Positions 48,802-58,601 are shown, counted from the first letter of the stretch. The stretch is DNA of 64,000 nt from an uncultured Aquabacterium sp. (GCF_913773725.1 NZ_CAJYGK010000096.1:19943-83942); one strand, 5' to 3'. Program-made: numbers and translations. The notes: a model not told the origin generated them from the letters alone.

Positions 48802-49338
48802 TCAGGCGGGCTTGTGCCAGAACCCCTGGTGCAGGGCGGCGATCTCGTGCTCCACCGCGGGCACCGGGCCCACGACCTCGATCGGCTTCTGACCCCGCGC
48901 GAACACCTCTCGGCACGGCAGGTTCATGGTCGGGTTCTCGCTGGCGTCACCGGTCAGTTCCAGCAAGCGGTGCTCCGTCATGCCGTAGACCACGCGGCCG
49001 ATGTTGGCCCAGTACTGCGTGGCCGCGCACATCGCACACGGCTCTGCCGTGGTCACGAGCGTGCACTGCCAGAGCACTTCCGGACTGAAATTGAGCGCCG
49101 CCGTGCGGGCCAGCACCGATTCGGCGTGGTTCACGGTGTCGACGTTGCCCTGTTCGGCCAGCACGGTGACGCCGTCCGGCGCGACGAGGATGGCGCCAAA
49201 GGGGTGCCGGCCAAGCGAGCGGGCCCGCTCGGCCACGGCGTTGGCCCTGCGCAGCAAGGTCAGCACCTGGGTTTCGCTCAGGGGCGGTAGCGGGGGATAG
49301 CGGTGGGTGGTGTTCATGCCGGGAAGGGGTGCGGCCAT
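48802..49338 (-). CDS. Nucleoside/guanine deaminase (CMP-dCMP deaminase fold)
   Basis: 178 residues. Zinc site HAES and PCAMC (the family's H(A/C)E and PCxxC). Catalyses hydrolytic deamination; guanine-like substrates are suggested by the adjacent amidohydrolase. ATG 49338 overlaps the upstream stop (TGATG); 49317 is an alternative. Confidence 0.85.
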   Translation of the reverse strand: MAAPLPGMNTTHRYPPLPPLSETQVLTLLRRANAVAERARSLGRHPFGAILVAPDGVTVLAEQGNVDTVNHAESVLARTAALNFSPEVLWQCTLVTTAEPCAMCAATQYWANIGRVVYGMTEHRLLELTGDASENPTMNLPCREVFARGQKPIEVVGPVPAVEHEIAALHQGFWHKPA

Positions 49339-50726
49339 CAAGCGGCCTCTTGCATGACGCGAACCGCGGCCTCGGCCTCGGCCCGCAGGGCTGTCAGGTC
49401 GAGCCCCGGGATCCCCCCCTGGTCGACCACCACGCGCCCGTGACACAGCACGTGGCTGGGGCGGGCCGCGCCGCTCATCACGGGGGCCATGGCCGGGTCG
49501 TGCAGCCCCCATTGGCGCGGTTCGTTCAGCGGCAGGATCACCAGGTCGGCGGCCTGACCGGGCTGCAGTGTGCCGACGGCGTCCAGGCCCAGCACGCGGG
49601 CGCCGCCGGCCGTGCCCATGTAGAGCACTTCTTCGGCCGTGATGGCGTCGGCGCCGCCGACGGCGCGGTGCACCATCCAGGTGGTGTGGGCCTCGTGGAG
49701 CATGTCGGCCGCTTCATTGGATGCGGCGCCATCGACGGCCAGGGACACGCGCCCGCCAGCGCGGTGCAGTGCGGGCGCGGGGGCCACCCCTGATCCGAGC
49801 CGGCAGTTGCTTTGCGGGCAGTGCGCCATGCCAGTGTCCGTGCGCGCCAGCTTGGCCAGGTCGCTGTCGCTGAGGTGGACCAGATGGGCGTACCAAACGT
49901 CCTCGCCCAGCCAGCCGTGCTGCTCGACAAAGTCCACCGGGGAGCAGCCGTGCACCTCCTGGGTGTAGCGGATGTAGTCGGCGGTTTCGCTCAGGTGGCT
50001 GTGCAGGCGGATGCCCAGTCGGCGGGCTTCGTCGGCAATGGGACGCAGGTGCTCGACCGGCACAGACCAGGTGGGCGTCGTGGGGGCGCTGACCACGCGG
50101 CGCAGGGCATCGGGGGCCGGATCGTGGAAGCGATGAACGTCGTGCTCGACGGCAGCCAGAAAGGCCTCGAGCGTTTCGGGCTGCACCTGTGGCGGTGGGT
50201 TGACGTCGATCGCACGGGCGATGGTCTGTCCGCCGCGACACAGCACGAAGCGCACGCCCAGTGCAGCGGCCTCGTCGAACACGGCCTGTGACGCGTCGAA
50301 AGGCATGCCGGGGTAGTAGTGATACTGGTGGTCGGCCACCGTGGTGCAGCCCGACAGCAGCAGCTCGACCATGCCGAGCCGGGCCGCCAGGCGCATCACG
50401 GCGTCGTGGTCGAAATGTCGGCGGTAGGACACGGGCACGGCGCTCAGCCAGCCCATCAGCCCGAGGTTGATGCCGGCCGGTATGCCCTTCAGTAGACTCT
50501 GGAACAGGTGATGGTGTGTATTGACCCAGCCGGGCATCACGACGCTGCCAGTGGCATCGATGATGCGCTCGCCGGGTTCGGGCGTGAGGCGGCCCATGGC
50601 CTCGATGCGGCTGCCGCGCACGCGCAGGTCGCCGCCGAGACGGGCGACGTCGTGCCGCATGGCCTCGCCATCCAGGCCGGTGAGGATGGCCTGTGCGTTT
50701 CGGATGAGAAGGGAGGTGTCGCTCAT
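49338..50726 (-). CDS. Amidohydrolase, 8-oxoguanine deaminase / hydroxyatrazine-hydrolase type
   Basis: 462 residues. Metal ligands: HHH motif NTHHHLFQS, later HSHLSE and an acidic DGAASNE region. The sequence pattern (WLSAVPVSYRRHF, SGCTTVADHQYHYYPG, RLGSGVAPAP) fits deaminases for 8-oxoguanine or hydroxyatrazine in the aminohydrolase superfamily. Operon-linked to an ABC importer and a second deaminase, so likely purine- or triazine-like heterocycle use. Confidence 0.85.
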   Translation of the reverse strand: MSDTSLLIRNAQAILTGLDGEAMRHDVARLGGDLRVRGSRIEAMGRLTPEPGERIIDATGSVVMPGWVNTHHHLFQSLLKGIPAGINLGLMGWLSAVPVSYRRHFDHDAVMRLAARLGMVELLLSGCTTVADHQYHYYPGMPFDASQAVFDEAAALGVRFVLCRGGQTIARAIDVNPPPQVQPETLEAFLAAVEHDVHRFHDPAPDALRRVVSAPTTPTWSVPVEHLRPIADEARRLGIRLHSHLSETADYIRYTQEVHGCSPVDFVEQHGWLGEDVWYAHLVHLSDSDLAKLARTDTGMAHCPQSNCRLGSGVAPAPALHRAGGRVSLAVDGAASNEAADMLHEAHTTWMVHRAVGGADAITAEEVLYMGTAGGARVLGLDAVGTLQPGQAADLVILPLNEPRQWGLHDPAMAPVMSGAARPSHVLCHGRVVVDQGGIPGLDLTALRAEAEAAVRVMQEAA

Positions 50727-51523
50727 CGGTTGAGCTCGCTTTCGTGCCAGCCGCCAAGCGCCCAGCGTGTGAGTCCGGCCAAGGCCGCGAAGACGGCCAC
50801 ACCGGTCAGGGAGATGAGAAGCAGCGCCGCAAACAGGCGCGGGATGTTGAGTTGGTATCCGGACTGCAGGATCTGGTAGGCCAGACCGGTGCCGGTTCCG
50901 CCCGTGCCCGCCACGAACTCGGCCACGACGGCGCCGATCAGGGCCAGGCCGCCCGAGATGCGCAGGCCCGCAAAGAAGTAGGGCAGGGCCGACGGGATGC
51001 GCAGCCTCACCAGCACCTGCCAGCGCGAAGCCCTCTGCAGCTGGAAGTAGGCCGCCAGCCCGGGGTGGACGCTGCGCAGGCCCACGGTGGTGTTGCTGAT
51101 GATGGGAAAGAGTGCGACCAGCGTGGCGCACACCACCAGCGACAGCGTCGGGTCCTTGACCCAGATGATGATCAGCGGGGCAATGGCCACGATGGGCGTG
51201 ACCTGGAGCAGCACCGCATAAGGAAAGAAGGCGGCCTCGATCCAGCGGCTCTGCACGAAGGCAAAGGCAATGAGGGCACCGAGCACGACGGCGCTGAGGA
51301 AGGCCAGCACCGTGATCTTGACCGTGACCCACAGCGCGCCCATCAGCAGGCCGAAGTCGCTCACGAGGGTGCGGGCGATGTCGAGCGGGGAGGGGACCAG
51401 GTAGGACGGCACCTGTGCGGCCACCGTCCAGACCTGCCACAGCCCGATCAGCAGCACGGCCAGCAGCAGAGGCAGCACGTACTGCTGCATGAGCGCGGCA
51501 TGACGATGGGTCGGTTGGCTCAT
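50723..51523 (-). CDS. ABC transporter permease (SsuC/ThiX type)
   Basis: 266 residues with six hydrophobic segments and the permease-ATPase contact loop (LRSVHPGLAAYFQLQRASRWQVLVRLRIPSALPYFFAGLRI). ATGA overlap with the ATPase gene. Takes up a small substrate with the SBP at 53239. Confidence 0.88.
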   Translation of the reverse strand: MSQPTHRHAALMQQYVLPLLLAVLLIGLWQVWTVAAQVPSYLVPSPLDIARTLVSDFGLLMGALWVTVKITVLAFLSAVVLGALIAFAFVQSRWIEAAFFPYAVLLQVTPIVAIAPLIIIWVKDPTLSLVVCATLVALFPIISNTTVGLRSVHPGLAAYFQLQRASRWQVLVRLRIPSALPYFFAGLRISGGLALIGAVVAEFVAGTGGTGTGLAYQILQSGYQLNIPRLFAALLLISLTGVAVFAALAGLTRWALGGWHESELNR

Positions 51524-52302
51524 GATGTGGGCTCCTGACTGGCCTCGTTCAGGCTGTGCTGAAGGCGCCGCACCAGCTCGTTGAAGCGGGGTGAGGTCCG
51601 GTACTCGTCGTCGCGCGGCCAGACGGCCTCGACCGGGATGTCCTCGACCACCCGTCCGGGGCGGGCCGCCATGACGATGACACGGCTTGAAAGAAACACC
51701 GCTTCGGTGATGCTGTGGGTGACGAACACCACCGTGAGCCCCTGCTGACGCCACAGCGCGAGCAGGTCGCTGTCGAGCCGGTTGCGCGTGATCTCGTCGA
51801 GTGCGCCGAAGGGCTCGTCCATCAGCAGCAGCCGGGGCCGGGTGACCAGCCCCCGTGCGATCGACACCCGCATCTGCATGCCCCCGGACAGTTCGCGCGG
51901 GCGATGCCGGCCAAAGGCCTCCAGGCCCACCAGCGCCAGAGCCTCGGCCACACGGGCGTCGGCCTCGGCACGCGGAACGCCGGCGAGATCGAGCGGCAGG
52001 CGGACGTTCGTGGCGACGTTGGCCCAGGGCATCAGCGTCGCTTCCTGGAACACGAAGGACAGCCGGGGATCGGCCGAAGGATCACCCACCGGTTTGCGGG
52101 ACAGGAGGATGCGGCCATCGCTGGGAGGCAGCAGGCCGGCCACCATCTTCAGCAGCGTGCTCTTGCCACAGCCGGAAGGGCCGAGCAGGGTGACGAACTC
52201 GCCAGGCTGGATGGTGAGCGACACGGGCATGAGCGCCCGTGTGCCATTGGGGTAGACCTGCTCGGCAGAGAGGACTTCAATGGCTGGCGCGGGTGCGTTC
52301 AT
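51520..52302 (-). CDS. ABC transporter ATP-binding protein
   Basis: 260 residues. Walker A GPSGCGKST, Q-loop, signature LSGGM, Walker B LLLMDEPFGALDE and H-loop THSI. Powers the permease that follows. Confidence 0.92.
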   Translation of the reverse strand: MNAPAPAIEVLSAEQVYPNGTRALMPVSLTIQPGEFVTLLGPSGCGKSTLLKMVAGLLPPSDGRILLSRKPVGDPSADPRLSFVFQEATLMPWANVATNVRLPLDLAGVPRAEADARVAEALALVGLEAFGRHRPRELSGGMQMRVSIARGLVTRPRLLLMDEPFGALDEITRNRLDSDLLALWRQQGLTVVFVTHSITEAVFLSSRVIVMAARPGRVVEDIPVEAVWPRDDEYRTSPRFNELVRRLQHSLNEASQEPTS

Positions 52303-53218
52303 ACATCTCGATGATGTGCTGCCCGGCGGTCGTGGGCGGATAGCGGGGCGGGTTGGATGCGCTGTGGCAGCCCGGCAGGGCCTCCACACGTGCGTGGTAG
52401 TCGATGTCGAAGAAGTAGGCCAGCGAGTAACGCTCCTGACCCAGCGGGTTCAGCACCCGGTGCGGCGTCGAGCGGTAGCGGTCGTTGGTCCAGCGGGCCA
52501 TCATGTCACCCAGGTTGACGACGAAGGCGTCGCGGATGGGCGGGGCGTCGAACCACGTGCCGTCGGCGGCCTGGACCTGAAGGCCGCCGGCCTCGTCCTG
52601 CGCCAGCAGCGTGATGCTGCCCCAGTCGGTGTGGGCGCCGCAGCCGATCTGTCCGGGCAGCAGGGCGTGGGACGGCGGCTGGGGCGGGTAGTGCAGCAGG
52701 CGCAGCACCGGCATGGGGTCGCGCAGGCAGGCGTCGAACCAGTTGGCCGGCAGGCCGAGGCCCTGGGCCATGAGCGAGAGCAGCCGGCGGGCCAGTTGGT
52801 TCAAGGCCTGCTCGTAGGCCTGAACGGCCTCGCGGAAGCCGGGCACCAGCGTGGCATCGGGCCACTGGTTCGGGCCCTGGTTCGGCGTGCCCGCGCGCAC
52901 CAGCGGGTCGTCGGGGCCCCGGTCCACGCCCAGGTAGAAGCTCTCTTTCAGGTCGCCCGGTTGCCCCGGGTCCAGCGCCTGCCAGGCGATCGGATCCCAG
53001 CCGCGGTGGATGCCGCTGCGCTCGATGTGCCAGCGTGCCTTCTCGTGATCGGGCAGGGCGAAGAACCGCTTGCCGGCGTCGAAGGCGGCCGCGCGCACGG
53101 CCGGGTCCACGTCGTGGCCGACCAGGTAGAAGAAGCCTTCGTGGCGGCAGGCGGCGTCCAGGCGTTGAGGCAGGCCTTCACGCTGGCTGAGGTCGATCAC
53201 GGGCAGGCTCTGGCGCAT
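52277..53218 (-). CDS. 2-oxoglutarate/Fe(II) oxygenase, isopenicillin-N-synthase-like
   Basis: 313 residues. HxD motif GAHTDWGS, distal His TPHRV, and the R-x-S pair RYSLAYF that binds 2-oxoglutarate. The N-terminal LPVIDLS is typical of the family. Likely hydroxylates or demethylates the transported heterocycle; substrate unknown. Confidence 0.88.
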   Translation of the reverse strand: MRQSLPVIDLSQREGLPQRLDAACRHEGFFYLVGHDVDPAVRAAAFDAGKRFFALPDHEKARWHIERSGIHRGWDPIAWQALDPGQPGDLKESFYLGVDRGPDDPLVRAGTPNQGPNQWPDATLVPGFREAVQAYEQALNQLARRLLSLMAQGLGLPANWFDACLRDPMPVLRLLHYPPQPPSHALLPGQIGCGAHTDWGSITLLAQDEAGGLQVQAADGTWFDAPPIRDAFVVNLGDMMARWTNDRYRSTPHRVLNPLGQERYSLAYFFDIDYHARVEALPGCHSASNPPRYPPTTAGQHIIEMYERTRASH

Positions 53219-53238
53219 GGCGGGCCTTTCTGAAGAGG

Positions 53239-54246
53239 TCAGGGCATGACCTTGAGGTTCTGCACGAACTGGGTCGTGTAGGTCTTCTTCACGTCGACCT
53301 TGGACGGATCCAGCAACTTGTGGGTCACCATCATGTCGTAGGTCTGTTTCATGCGTGCGTCGGTGATCACACCGATGCCCTGCCTGGCCGCGTCGCCGCC
53401 GAAGACCATGCCGACTTCCTTCATCTTGGCAATGCCGTTGGCGATGAGGTCGTCCGTCATGTTCGGATTGTCCTTCTTGATGAGGGCGTTGGCCGGGCTC
53501 GGGTCGCCCGTCAGGTAACTCTTCCAGCCCTCCATCGAGGCCTTCACGAAGGCCGCCACCTGCTTGGGCTTGTTCTTCACGGTGTCGGCCGTGCAGACAA
53601 TGGTCGTGGCGTACGGAGGCCAGCCCAGGTCGGACAACAGGAACACCGAAGGCTTGATGCCGCCTTGCTTCTCGATGCTGTAGGGCTCGGACGCCAGGTA
53701 GCCTTGCTGCGCGATGTTCTTGTCCGCCAGAAAGGGCTGGATGTTGAAGGTGTAGGGGCGCATCTGGGCGTCGGTGAAGCCGTACTTGGTCTTGACCCAG
53801 GGCCAGTAGGTGACCATGCCGGCACTGCCCACGAGGATGGTGCGGCTCTTGAGGTCTTCGAACTTCTTCACGTCCGGGTGGGCGATGATGACCGCGGGGT
53901 CCTTCTGGAAGGCGGCGGCCACGGTCACGGCCTGGATGCCTTGCTCCCAGGCCTTCATGGTCTGCACGTCGTAGCCCATGATGCAGTCTGCCTGGCCGGC
54001 CACCAGCAGCTGCATCAGGTTGACCTGGGGGCCGCCCATCTTGATCGTCACGTCCAGCCCGGCCTTGCTGTACAGGCCCGTGGCCTGGGCCTGGTAGAAG
54101 CCGCCATGCTCGGCCTGCGCATACCAGTTGGTCAGGTAGGTGAACTTGTCGGCCGCGTGCGTGGGCAGGATGCCGAGCAGCGTGGCAGCGGCCACCAGGC
54201 GCAGGGCCGGCCGGGTGGCGTGGGCAAGGGACGAGACGAGGTTCAT
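53239..54246 (-). CDS. ABC transporter substrate-binding protein (NMT1/THI5-like)
   Basis: 335 residues. Signal peptide, then TNWYAQAEHGGFYQAQATGLYSKAGLDVTIKMGGPQV, typical of NMT1/SsuA-like binding proteins for pyrimidines, nitrate, sulfonates or similar. Forms an importer with 50723-52302. Confidence 0.9.
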   Translation of the reverse strand: MNLVSSLAHATRPALRLVAAATLLGILPTHAADKFTYLTNWYAQAEHGGFYQAQATGLYSKAGLDVTIKMGGPQVNLMQLLVAGQADCIMGYDVQTMKAWEQGIQAVTVAAAFQKDPAVIIAHPDVKKFEDLKSRTILVGSAGMVTYWPWVKTKYGFTDAQMRPYTFNIQPFLADKNIAQQGYLASEPYSIEKQGGIKPSVFLLSDLGWPPYATTIVCTADTVKNKPKQVAAFVKASMEGWKSYLTGDPSPANALIKKDNPNMTDDLIANGIAKMKEVGMVFGGDAARQGIGVITDARMKQTYDMMVTHKLLDPSKVDVKKTYTTQFVQNLKVMP

Positions 54247-54279
54247 CGAAGGACTCCTTGAGACGGACAGGGGGTCATG

Positions 54280-54876
54280 TCAGCGCAGGGCGCGCAGGGT
54301 ACGTTCGACGCGCAGCAGGAAGCGCTCGCGCGCGGCAGGGGTCTGGTAGTTCATGCTGTGAAGTTGCAACCATCGGGCACGGCAGCGCAGGTTGAACAGG
54401 GGACGCAGGCCTTTCATGAACAGGCTGCGTCCTGGGTCGCCGATCACGCGCAGCCACCACCAGGGTGAGCCGGAGGTGGTGATGCCGATGAAATGGCGGA
54501 TGTTCCCGAGGCAGCCCCGGATCGGCCGGTGGCGTGCGCCGCCGAGTTCGAACGCCACTCCGGGCAGCATGACACGATCCAGCCAGCCCTTGAGGATGGC
54601 GGGCGGGCCGTACATCCAGGTCGGGTAGACCACGATCATGGCCTCGGCCCAGCGCAGGGCCTCGACATGGGGCGCGAGCGCGTCGACGTTGTCCTGTGTG
54701 CGGGCGAGGTAGGACTGCTTCTCGAGCGGCGACAGCACCGGGTCGAAGCCCAGGCGGTACAGGTCGAGCACATGCACCACATGGCCTGCCTGTTCGAGGG
54801 TGAGCCGGGCGCGCTGCATCAGGGCCGCGCTGTAGCTGCCCTCATCCGGATGGGCCCATAGCATCAGGCAGTTCAC
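54280..54876 (-). CDS. NAD(P)H quinone reductase-like flavoprotein
   Basis: 198 residues. Flavodoxin-like fold: MLWAHPDEGSYSAAL at the N-terminus, then VVYPTWMYGPPAILKGWLDRVMLPGVAF, the FMN/FAD site pattern of NQO1/KefF-like proteins. Reduces quinones or similar. Confidence 0.85.
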   Translation of the reverse strand: MNCLMLWAHPDEGSYSAALMQRARLTLEQAGHVVHVLDLYRLGFDPVLSPLEKQSYLARTQDNVDALAPHVEALRWAEAMIVVYPTWMYGPPAILKGWLDRVMLPGVAFELGGARHRPIRGCLGNIRHFIGITTSGSPWWWLRVIGDPGRSLFMKGLRPLFNLRCRARWLQLHSMNYQTPAARERFLLRVERTLRALR

Positions 54877-54882
54877 GGCCGT

Positions 54883-55656
54883 TCAGTGGTTCTGGCTGCC
54901 GCGGTGGGCCCAGCCCGTGGTGCGCTTTTCCACCACGGAGAACACCTCGTACATGATCATCGCCATGGCCCCGACGATGACCAGGCCGCCGAAGGCCAGG
55001 CCCATCTGCATGGCGGAGCCCGCGCTGATCAGCAGGTAGCCGATGCCTTCGTTGGCCGCGGTCATCTCGGAGACGGTGGTGCCCACGAAGGCCAGCGTGA
55101 TGGCCACTTTCAGCGAACCGTAGAAGTAGGGCATCGAACGTGGCAGGCCCACCTTGATGAGCACGTCCCAGCGCCGGGCACCCAGCACACGCAGCACGTC
55201 CTCCAGCTCGGGCTCGAGGGTGGCCAGGCCCGTCGCGATGTTGACCATGATCGGAAAGAAGCTGATCAGGAAGGCCGTGAGCACCGCCGGCCCCACGCCG
55301 ATGCCGAACCACACCACCAGGATGGGGATGAAGGCGGCCTTGGGCAGGGCGTTGAAGGCCGTCATCAGGGGATAGACGGCGGCGTAGGCGAGCCGCGAGC
55401 TGCCGATCAAAAAGCCCAGCAGCACGCCCACGACGATGGCGATGCCGAAGCCGGCCATCGTGACCCAGAAGGTGCGCCACGCATGCCGCAGCAGCTCGCT
55501 GTGGAACTCGGCAATCTGCGATGCAATGCGGACGGGGCTGGGAAAGATGAACTCGGACACGTTGAGTGCCGAACAGATGGCCTGCCACAGCAGGATGACG
55601 GCGAGCAGCAAGGCCCAGGGGGCCCAGCGCTCCAGCTGTCGGGACGAGAGGCTCAT
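54883..55656 (-). CDS. ABC transporter permease (second system)
   Basis: 257 residues, six membrane segments and the EAA-like loop (LEPELEDVLRVLGARRWDVLIKVGLPRSMPYFYGSLKVAIT). Overlaps the ATPase gene by four bases. Confidence 0.88.
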   Translation of the reverse strand: MSLSSRQLERWAPWALLLAVILLWQAICSALNVSEFIFPSPVRIASQIAEFHSELLRHAWRTFWVTMAGFGIAIVVGVLLGFLIGSSRLAYAAVYPLMTAFNALPKAAFIPILVVWFGIGVGPAVLTAFLISFFPIMVNIATGLATLEPELEDVLRVLGARRWDVLIKVGLPRSMPYFYGSLKVAITLAFVGTTVSEMTAANEGIGYLLISAGSAMQMGLAFGGLVIVGAMAMIMYEVFSVVEKRTTGWAHRGSQNH

Positions 55657-56480
55657 TGCGCGATCTCCACTTGCGATTTGATGGTGGCGGGCTTGCGCAT
55701 GGCGCCGATGTGCGCGCGCAACTCGTGCACGACGTTCGTGAACTCGGGTGTGTAGGTCACTTCCAGGTCGCGCGGGCGGGGCAGTTCGATCTCGCGCCGG
55801 GCGAGGATGCGGCCCGGGCTCTTGCTCATGACGTACACGGTGTCGGCCAGGAACACCGCTTCACGCAGGTCGTGCGTGACGAGGATGACGTTGAAGCCCT
55901 GTTCGGCCTGCAGGTCGCGCAGCGCGCACCAGAGCTCCTCACGGGTGAACGCATCCAGCGCGCCGAAGGGTTCGTCGAGCAGCAGCATCTGCGGCTCGTG
56001 GATCAGCGCACGGCAGATGGACGCACGCTGCTGCATGCCGCCCGAGAGCTGCCAGGGGTATTTGTCTTCGTAGCCGCCCAGGCCCACGCTCTGCAGCAGG
56101 GCCCGCGCCTTGGCTTCGTACTCCTTGCGCTTGGCCTTGAAGTTCGAGCGGTAGGGCTCGACGATCTCCAGGGGCAGCAGCACGTTGTCGACCGTGGTGC
56201 GCCAGGGCAGTAGCGAGGGCGCCTGGAACGCCATGCCGGTGATCTTGAGCGGTCCGGTCACGGGCTCACCGCCGATCGTGATCTTGCCCCGGGAGGGCAT
56301 TTTCAGACCGGTGGTGAGCTTCATGAACGTGGATTTGCCGCAGCCCGACGGCCCGACGATGGCGACAAACTCGCCTTTCTTGATCTGGATGCTGATGTCT
56401 TCGACGGCGAACTGCTGCTTGGCCAGCAGCTCGTCGTTGTACGCGAGCCAGACGTTCTGGAAATCGACAAAGGCCGTCAT
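55653..56480 (-). CDS. ABC transporter ATP-binding protein (second system)
   Basis: 275 residues. Walker A GPSGCGKST, signature LSGGM, Walker B MLLLDEPFGALDA, H-loop THDL. Works with the permease that follows. Confidence 0.92.
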   Translation of the reverse strand: MTAFVDFQNVWLAYNDELLAKQQFAVEDISIQIKKGEFVAIVGPSGCGKSTFMKLTTGLKMPSRGKITIGGEPVTGPLKITGMAFQAPSLLPWRTTVDNVLLPLEIVEPYRSNFKAKRKEYEAKARALLQSVGLGGYEDKYPWQLSGGMQQRASICRALIHEPQMLLLDEPFGALDAFTREELWCALRDLQAEQGFNVILVTHDLREAVFLADTVYVMSKSPGRILARREIELPRPRDLEVTYTPEFTNVVHELRAHIGAMRKPATIKSQVEIAQ

Positions 56481-56520
56481 GCCTGTTCCTTCTGCGGCGT
56501 GGTGAGGGGCGTGCGCCTGC

Positions 56521-57576
56521 TTACTTCTTGGCGGGCAACACGTTCAGGTCGGCCGCAGCCGGCAGGAAGGCCGGGGTCCACACGGCGTCCGGGTTGACGC
56601 GGGTTTTGGTGTTGAAGGCGTCGCCCACCTGCGAGGCCATCAGGGCCAGGCGCGGCAGCTTGACCTGGCCGAAGCCTTCGGCGTGGGCGTCAGGGCTGGC
56701 CACCACCTGTTCGATGGCGATCTTCAGGCGGCGCTTTTCCAGTTCGACGTTGATGATGCCGTCGCGGGCCTTGACCGACTCGATGGCGGCATCGGGGGCA
56801 GCCATGACTTCCTTCGCGCCCTTGGCAAAGGCCTTGAGGAAGGCTTTCACCGCTTCGGGGTTCTCCTTGAGGATCTTGGGCGAGGCGATGATGGCGTTGC
56901 CGTAGAGCTTCACGCCGTACTGCGCGTACGGAAACATCACGATCTCGTCGGCCTTGGCGCCGCGGGCTTCCAAGTTGAGCACCGAGGTGAACGAGAAGCC
57001 GGTGATGGCATCGACGTCACCGCGGACCAGCATGGTTTCGCGCAGCGGCGGGTCCATGCTGACCCAGGTGACGGCGCCCAGCTTGTTGGCCTTGGCGAAG
57101 ATGGGCCAGGACTTGCGGCCCGAGTCGAACACCGGCGCGCCGAGCTTCTTGCCGACCAGATCGGCCGGCGTCTTGATGCCGGACTTCTTCAGTGCGAAGG
57201 CCGCAGCCGGCGTGTTGTTGTAGACCATCATGATGGCCACGGGCTTGTTGGGCACGTCCGGGTTGTTGGCGTGGAACTCCATCAGCGCGGCCATGTCGGC
57301 AAAGCCCATGTCGTACGAGCCGGACGCCACGCGGGTGACGGTGCCGCCCGAGCCGTTGCCGGCGTCGATGGCCACGTCCAGGCCGGCCTGCTTGAAGTAG
57401 CCCTTGGCAGCGGGGTGCAGGAAGAGGGCGGCAGGGCCCTCGAAGCGCCAGTCCAGCTGGAACTTGATCGGGGTCTCGGCGCGCACCGATGTGGTGCCAA
57501 GTGCGCCCCAGGTCAGGGCGGCAGCGGTGGCCAGGGTGGACAGCAGGGTGCGGCGGGTGCGCGAAGTCGCGGTCAT
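56521..57576 (-). CDS. ABC transporter substrate-binding protein (NMT1-like, second system)
   Basis: 351 residues. Arg-rich signal (MTATSRTRRTLLSTLATAAALTWGALG), then IKFQLDWRFEGPAALFLHPAAKGYFKQAGLDVAI, typical of NMT1/THI5-like binding proteins. ATG 57576 chosen because the N-terminus is a good signal peptide; the upstream extension runs through the promoter. Confidence 0.9.
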   Translation of the reverse strand: MTATSRTRRTLLSTLATAAALTWGALGTTSVRAETPIKFQLDWRFEGPAALFLHPAAKGYFKQAGLDVAIDAGNGSGGTVTRVASGSYDMGFADMAALMEFHANNPDVPNKPVAIMMVYNNTPAAAFALKKSGIKTPADLVGKKLGAPVFDSGRKSWPIFAKANKLGAVTWVSMDPPLRETMLVRGDVDAITGFSFTSVLNLEARGAKADEIVMFPYAQYGVKLYGNAIIASPKILKENPEAVKAFLKAFAKGAKEVMAAPDAAIESVKARDGIINVELEKRRLKIAIEQVVASPDAHAEGFGQVKLPRLALMASQVGDAFNTKTRVNPDAVWTPAFLPAAADLNVLPAKK

Positions 57577-57600
57577 GGGCAAAGGCTCCAGGGTGACAAA

Positions 57601-57612
57601 ACTGTATACAGT
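57601..57612. promoter_or_regulatory. ACTGTATACAGT palindrome, putative GntR-type operator
   Basis: Perfect 12-base palindrome in the gap between the leftward ABC operon and rightward psd, 25 bases before the SBP start. The TGTATACA core is like sites bound by GntR-family repressors. No regulator gene is in the window. Confidence 0.5.
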
Positions 57613-57678
57613 CTTGTTTGCGAGAAGCGTGCCAGCCCGTACCGGCCCAGGACCGATAAAATCGGGCGGTTTCACTCA

Positions 57679-58530
57679 ATGGAAGCCGCGGTGTCTGAAC
57701 GTCTCTTCGTCCTGTCCCAGTACATCCTGCCCAAGGTGGCGCTGACGCGCCTGGCGGGCTGGGGCGCCTCGGCCCAGGGCGGCCCCCTGACCACCGCGTT
57801 CATCCGCTGGTTCGCGGGCCGCTATGGTGTGAACATGGCCGAGGCCGAGCAGCCGGAGTTGAGCAGCTACAGCAGCTTCAACGAGTTCTTCACCCGCCCG
57901 CTGAAACCCGGTGTGCGCCCCATTGCCGAGGCGCGTCTGGTGTGCCCGGTCGACGGGGCGGTGAGCCAGTGCGGTCCGATCGACCGTGACCAGATCTTCC
58001 AGGCCAAAGGGCACAGCTACAGCACAACGGCCCTGGTGGGCGGCGACGCTGCTCTGGCCGCGCAGTTCGAAGGCGGGCATTTCGCGACGTTGTACCTGAG
58101 CCCGCGCGACTACCACCGCATCCACATGCCGTGCGATGGCCGCTTGACCCGCATGATCTACGTGCCGGGCGAGCTGTTCTCGGTGAACCCAGCCACCGCG
58201 CGCGGTGTGCCAGGGCTGTTCGCGCGCAACGAGCGCGTGGTCTGCGTGTTCGAGGGCGAGCACGGGCCCTTCGTGCTGACGCTGGTGGGCGCCACGGTGG
58301 TGGGCAGCATGGCCACCGTGTGGCACGGGGTGGTGAACCCGCCGCGCCACGGTCAGGTGCGCGAGTGGCGATATGACGACCAGCCCGTCGTGCTCCGCAA
58401 GGGCGAAGAGATGGGGCGGTTCCTGCTGGGCTCCACCGTGGTGATGCTGTTCCCCAAGGGCGAACTGGCATTCAACCCGAGCTGGGTGCCGGGTCAGCCC
58501 ATCCGCATGGGCGAATCCATGGTGGCCTGA
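57679..58530 (+). CDS. psd: Phosphatidylserine decarboxylase proenzyme
   Basis: 283 residues. The LGST cleavage motif (about 251-254) creates the pyruvoyl cofactor. Also visible are PVDGAVSQCG and the catalytic YHRIHMP. Makes phosphatidylethanolamine from phosphatidylserine at the inner membrane. ATG 57679 chosen; earlier in-frame sequence is antisense of the SBP gene. Confidence 0.95.
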   Translation: MEAAVSERLFVLSQYILPKVALTRLAGWGASAQGGPLTTAFIRWFAGRYGVNMAEAEQPELSSYSSFNEFFTRPLKPGVRPIAEARLVCPVDGAVSQCGPIDRDQIFQAKGHSYSTTALVGGDAALAAQFEGGHFATLYLSPRDYHRIHMPCDGRLTRMIYVPGELFSVNPATARGVPGLFARNERVVCVFEGEHGPFVLTLVGATVVGSMATVWHGVVNPPRHGQVREWRYDDQPVVLRKGEEMGRFLLGSTVVMLFPKGELAFNPSWVPGQPIRMGESMVA

Positions 58531-58601
58531 CCGGCCTGCCTGGCCTTGTCGCGATGCCTCGGACGCAGGGGCATCGCTGTCCTTCAAAGAGGTAAGTCAA
58601 C

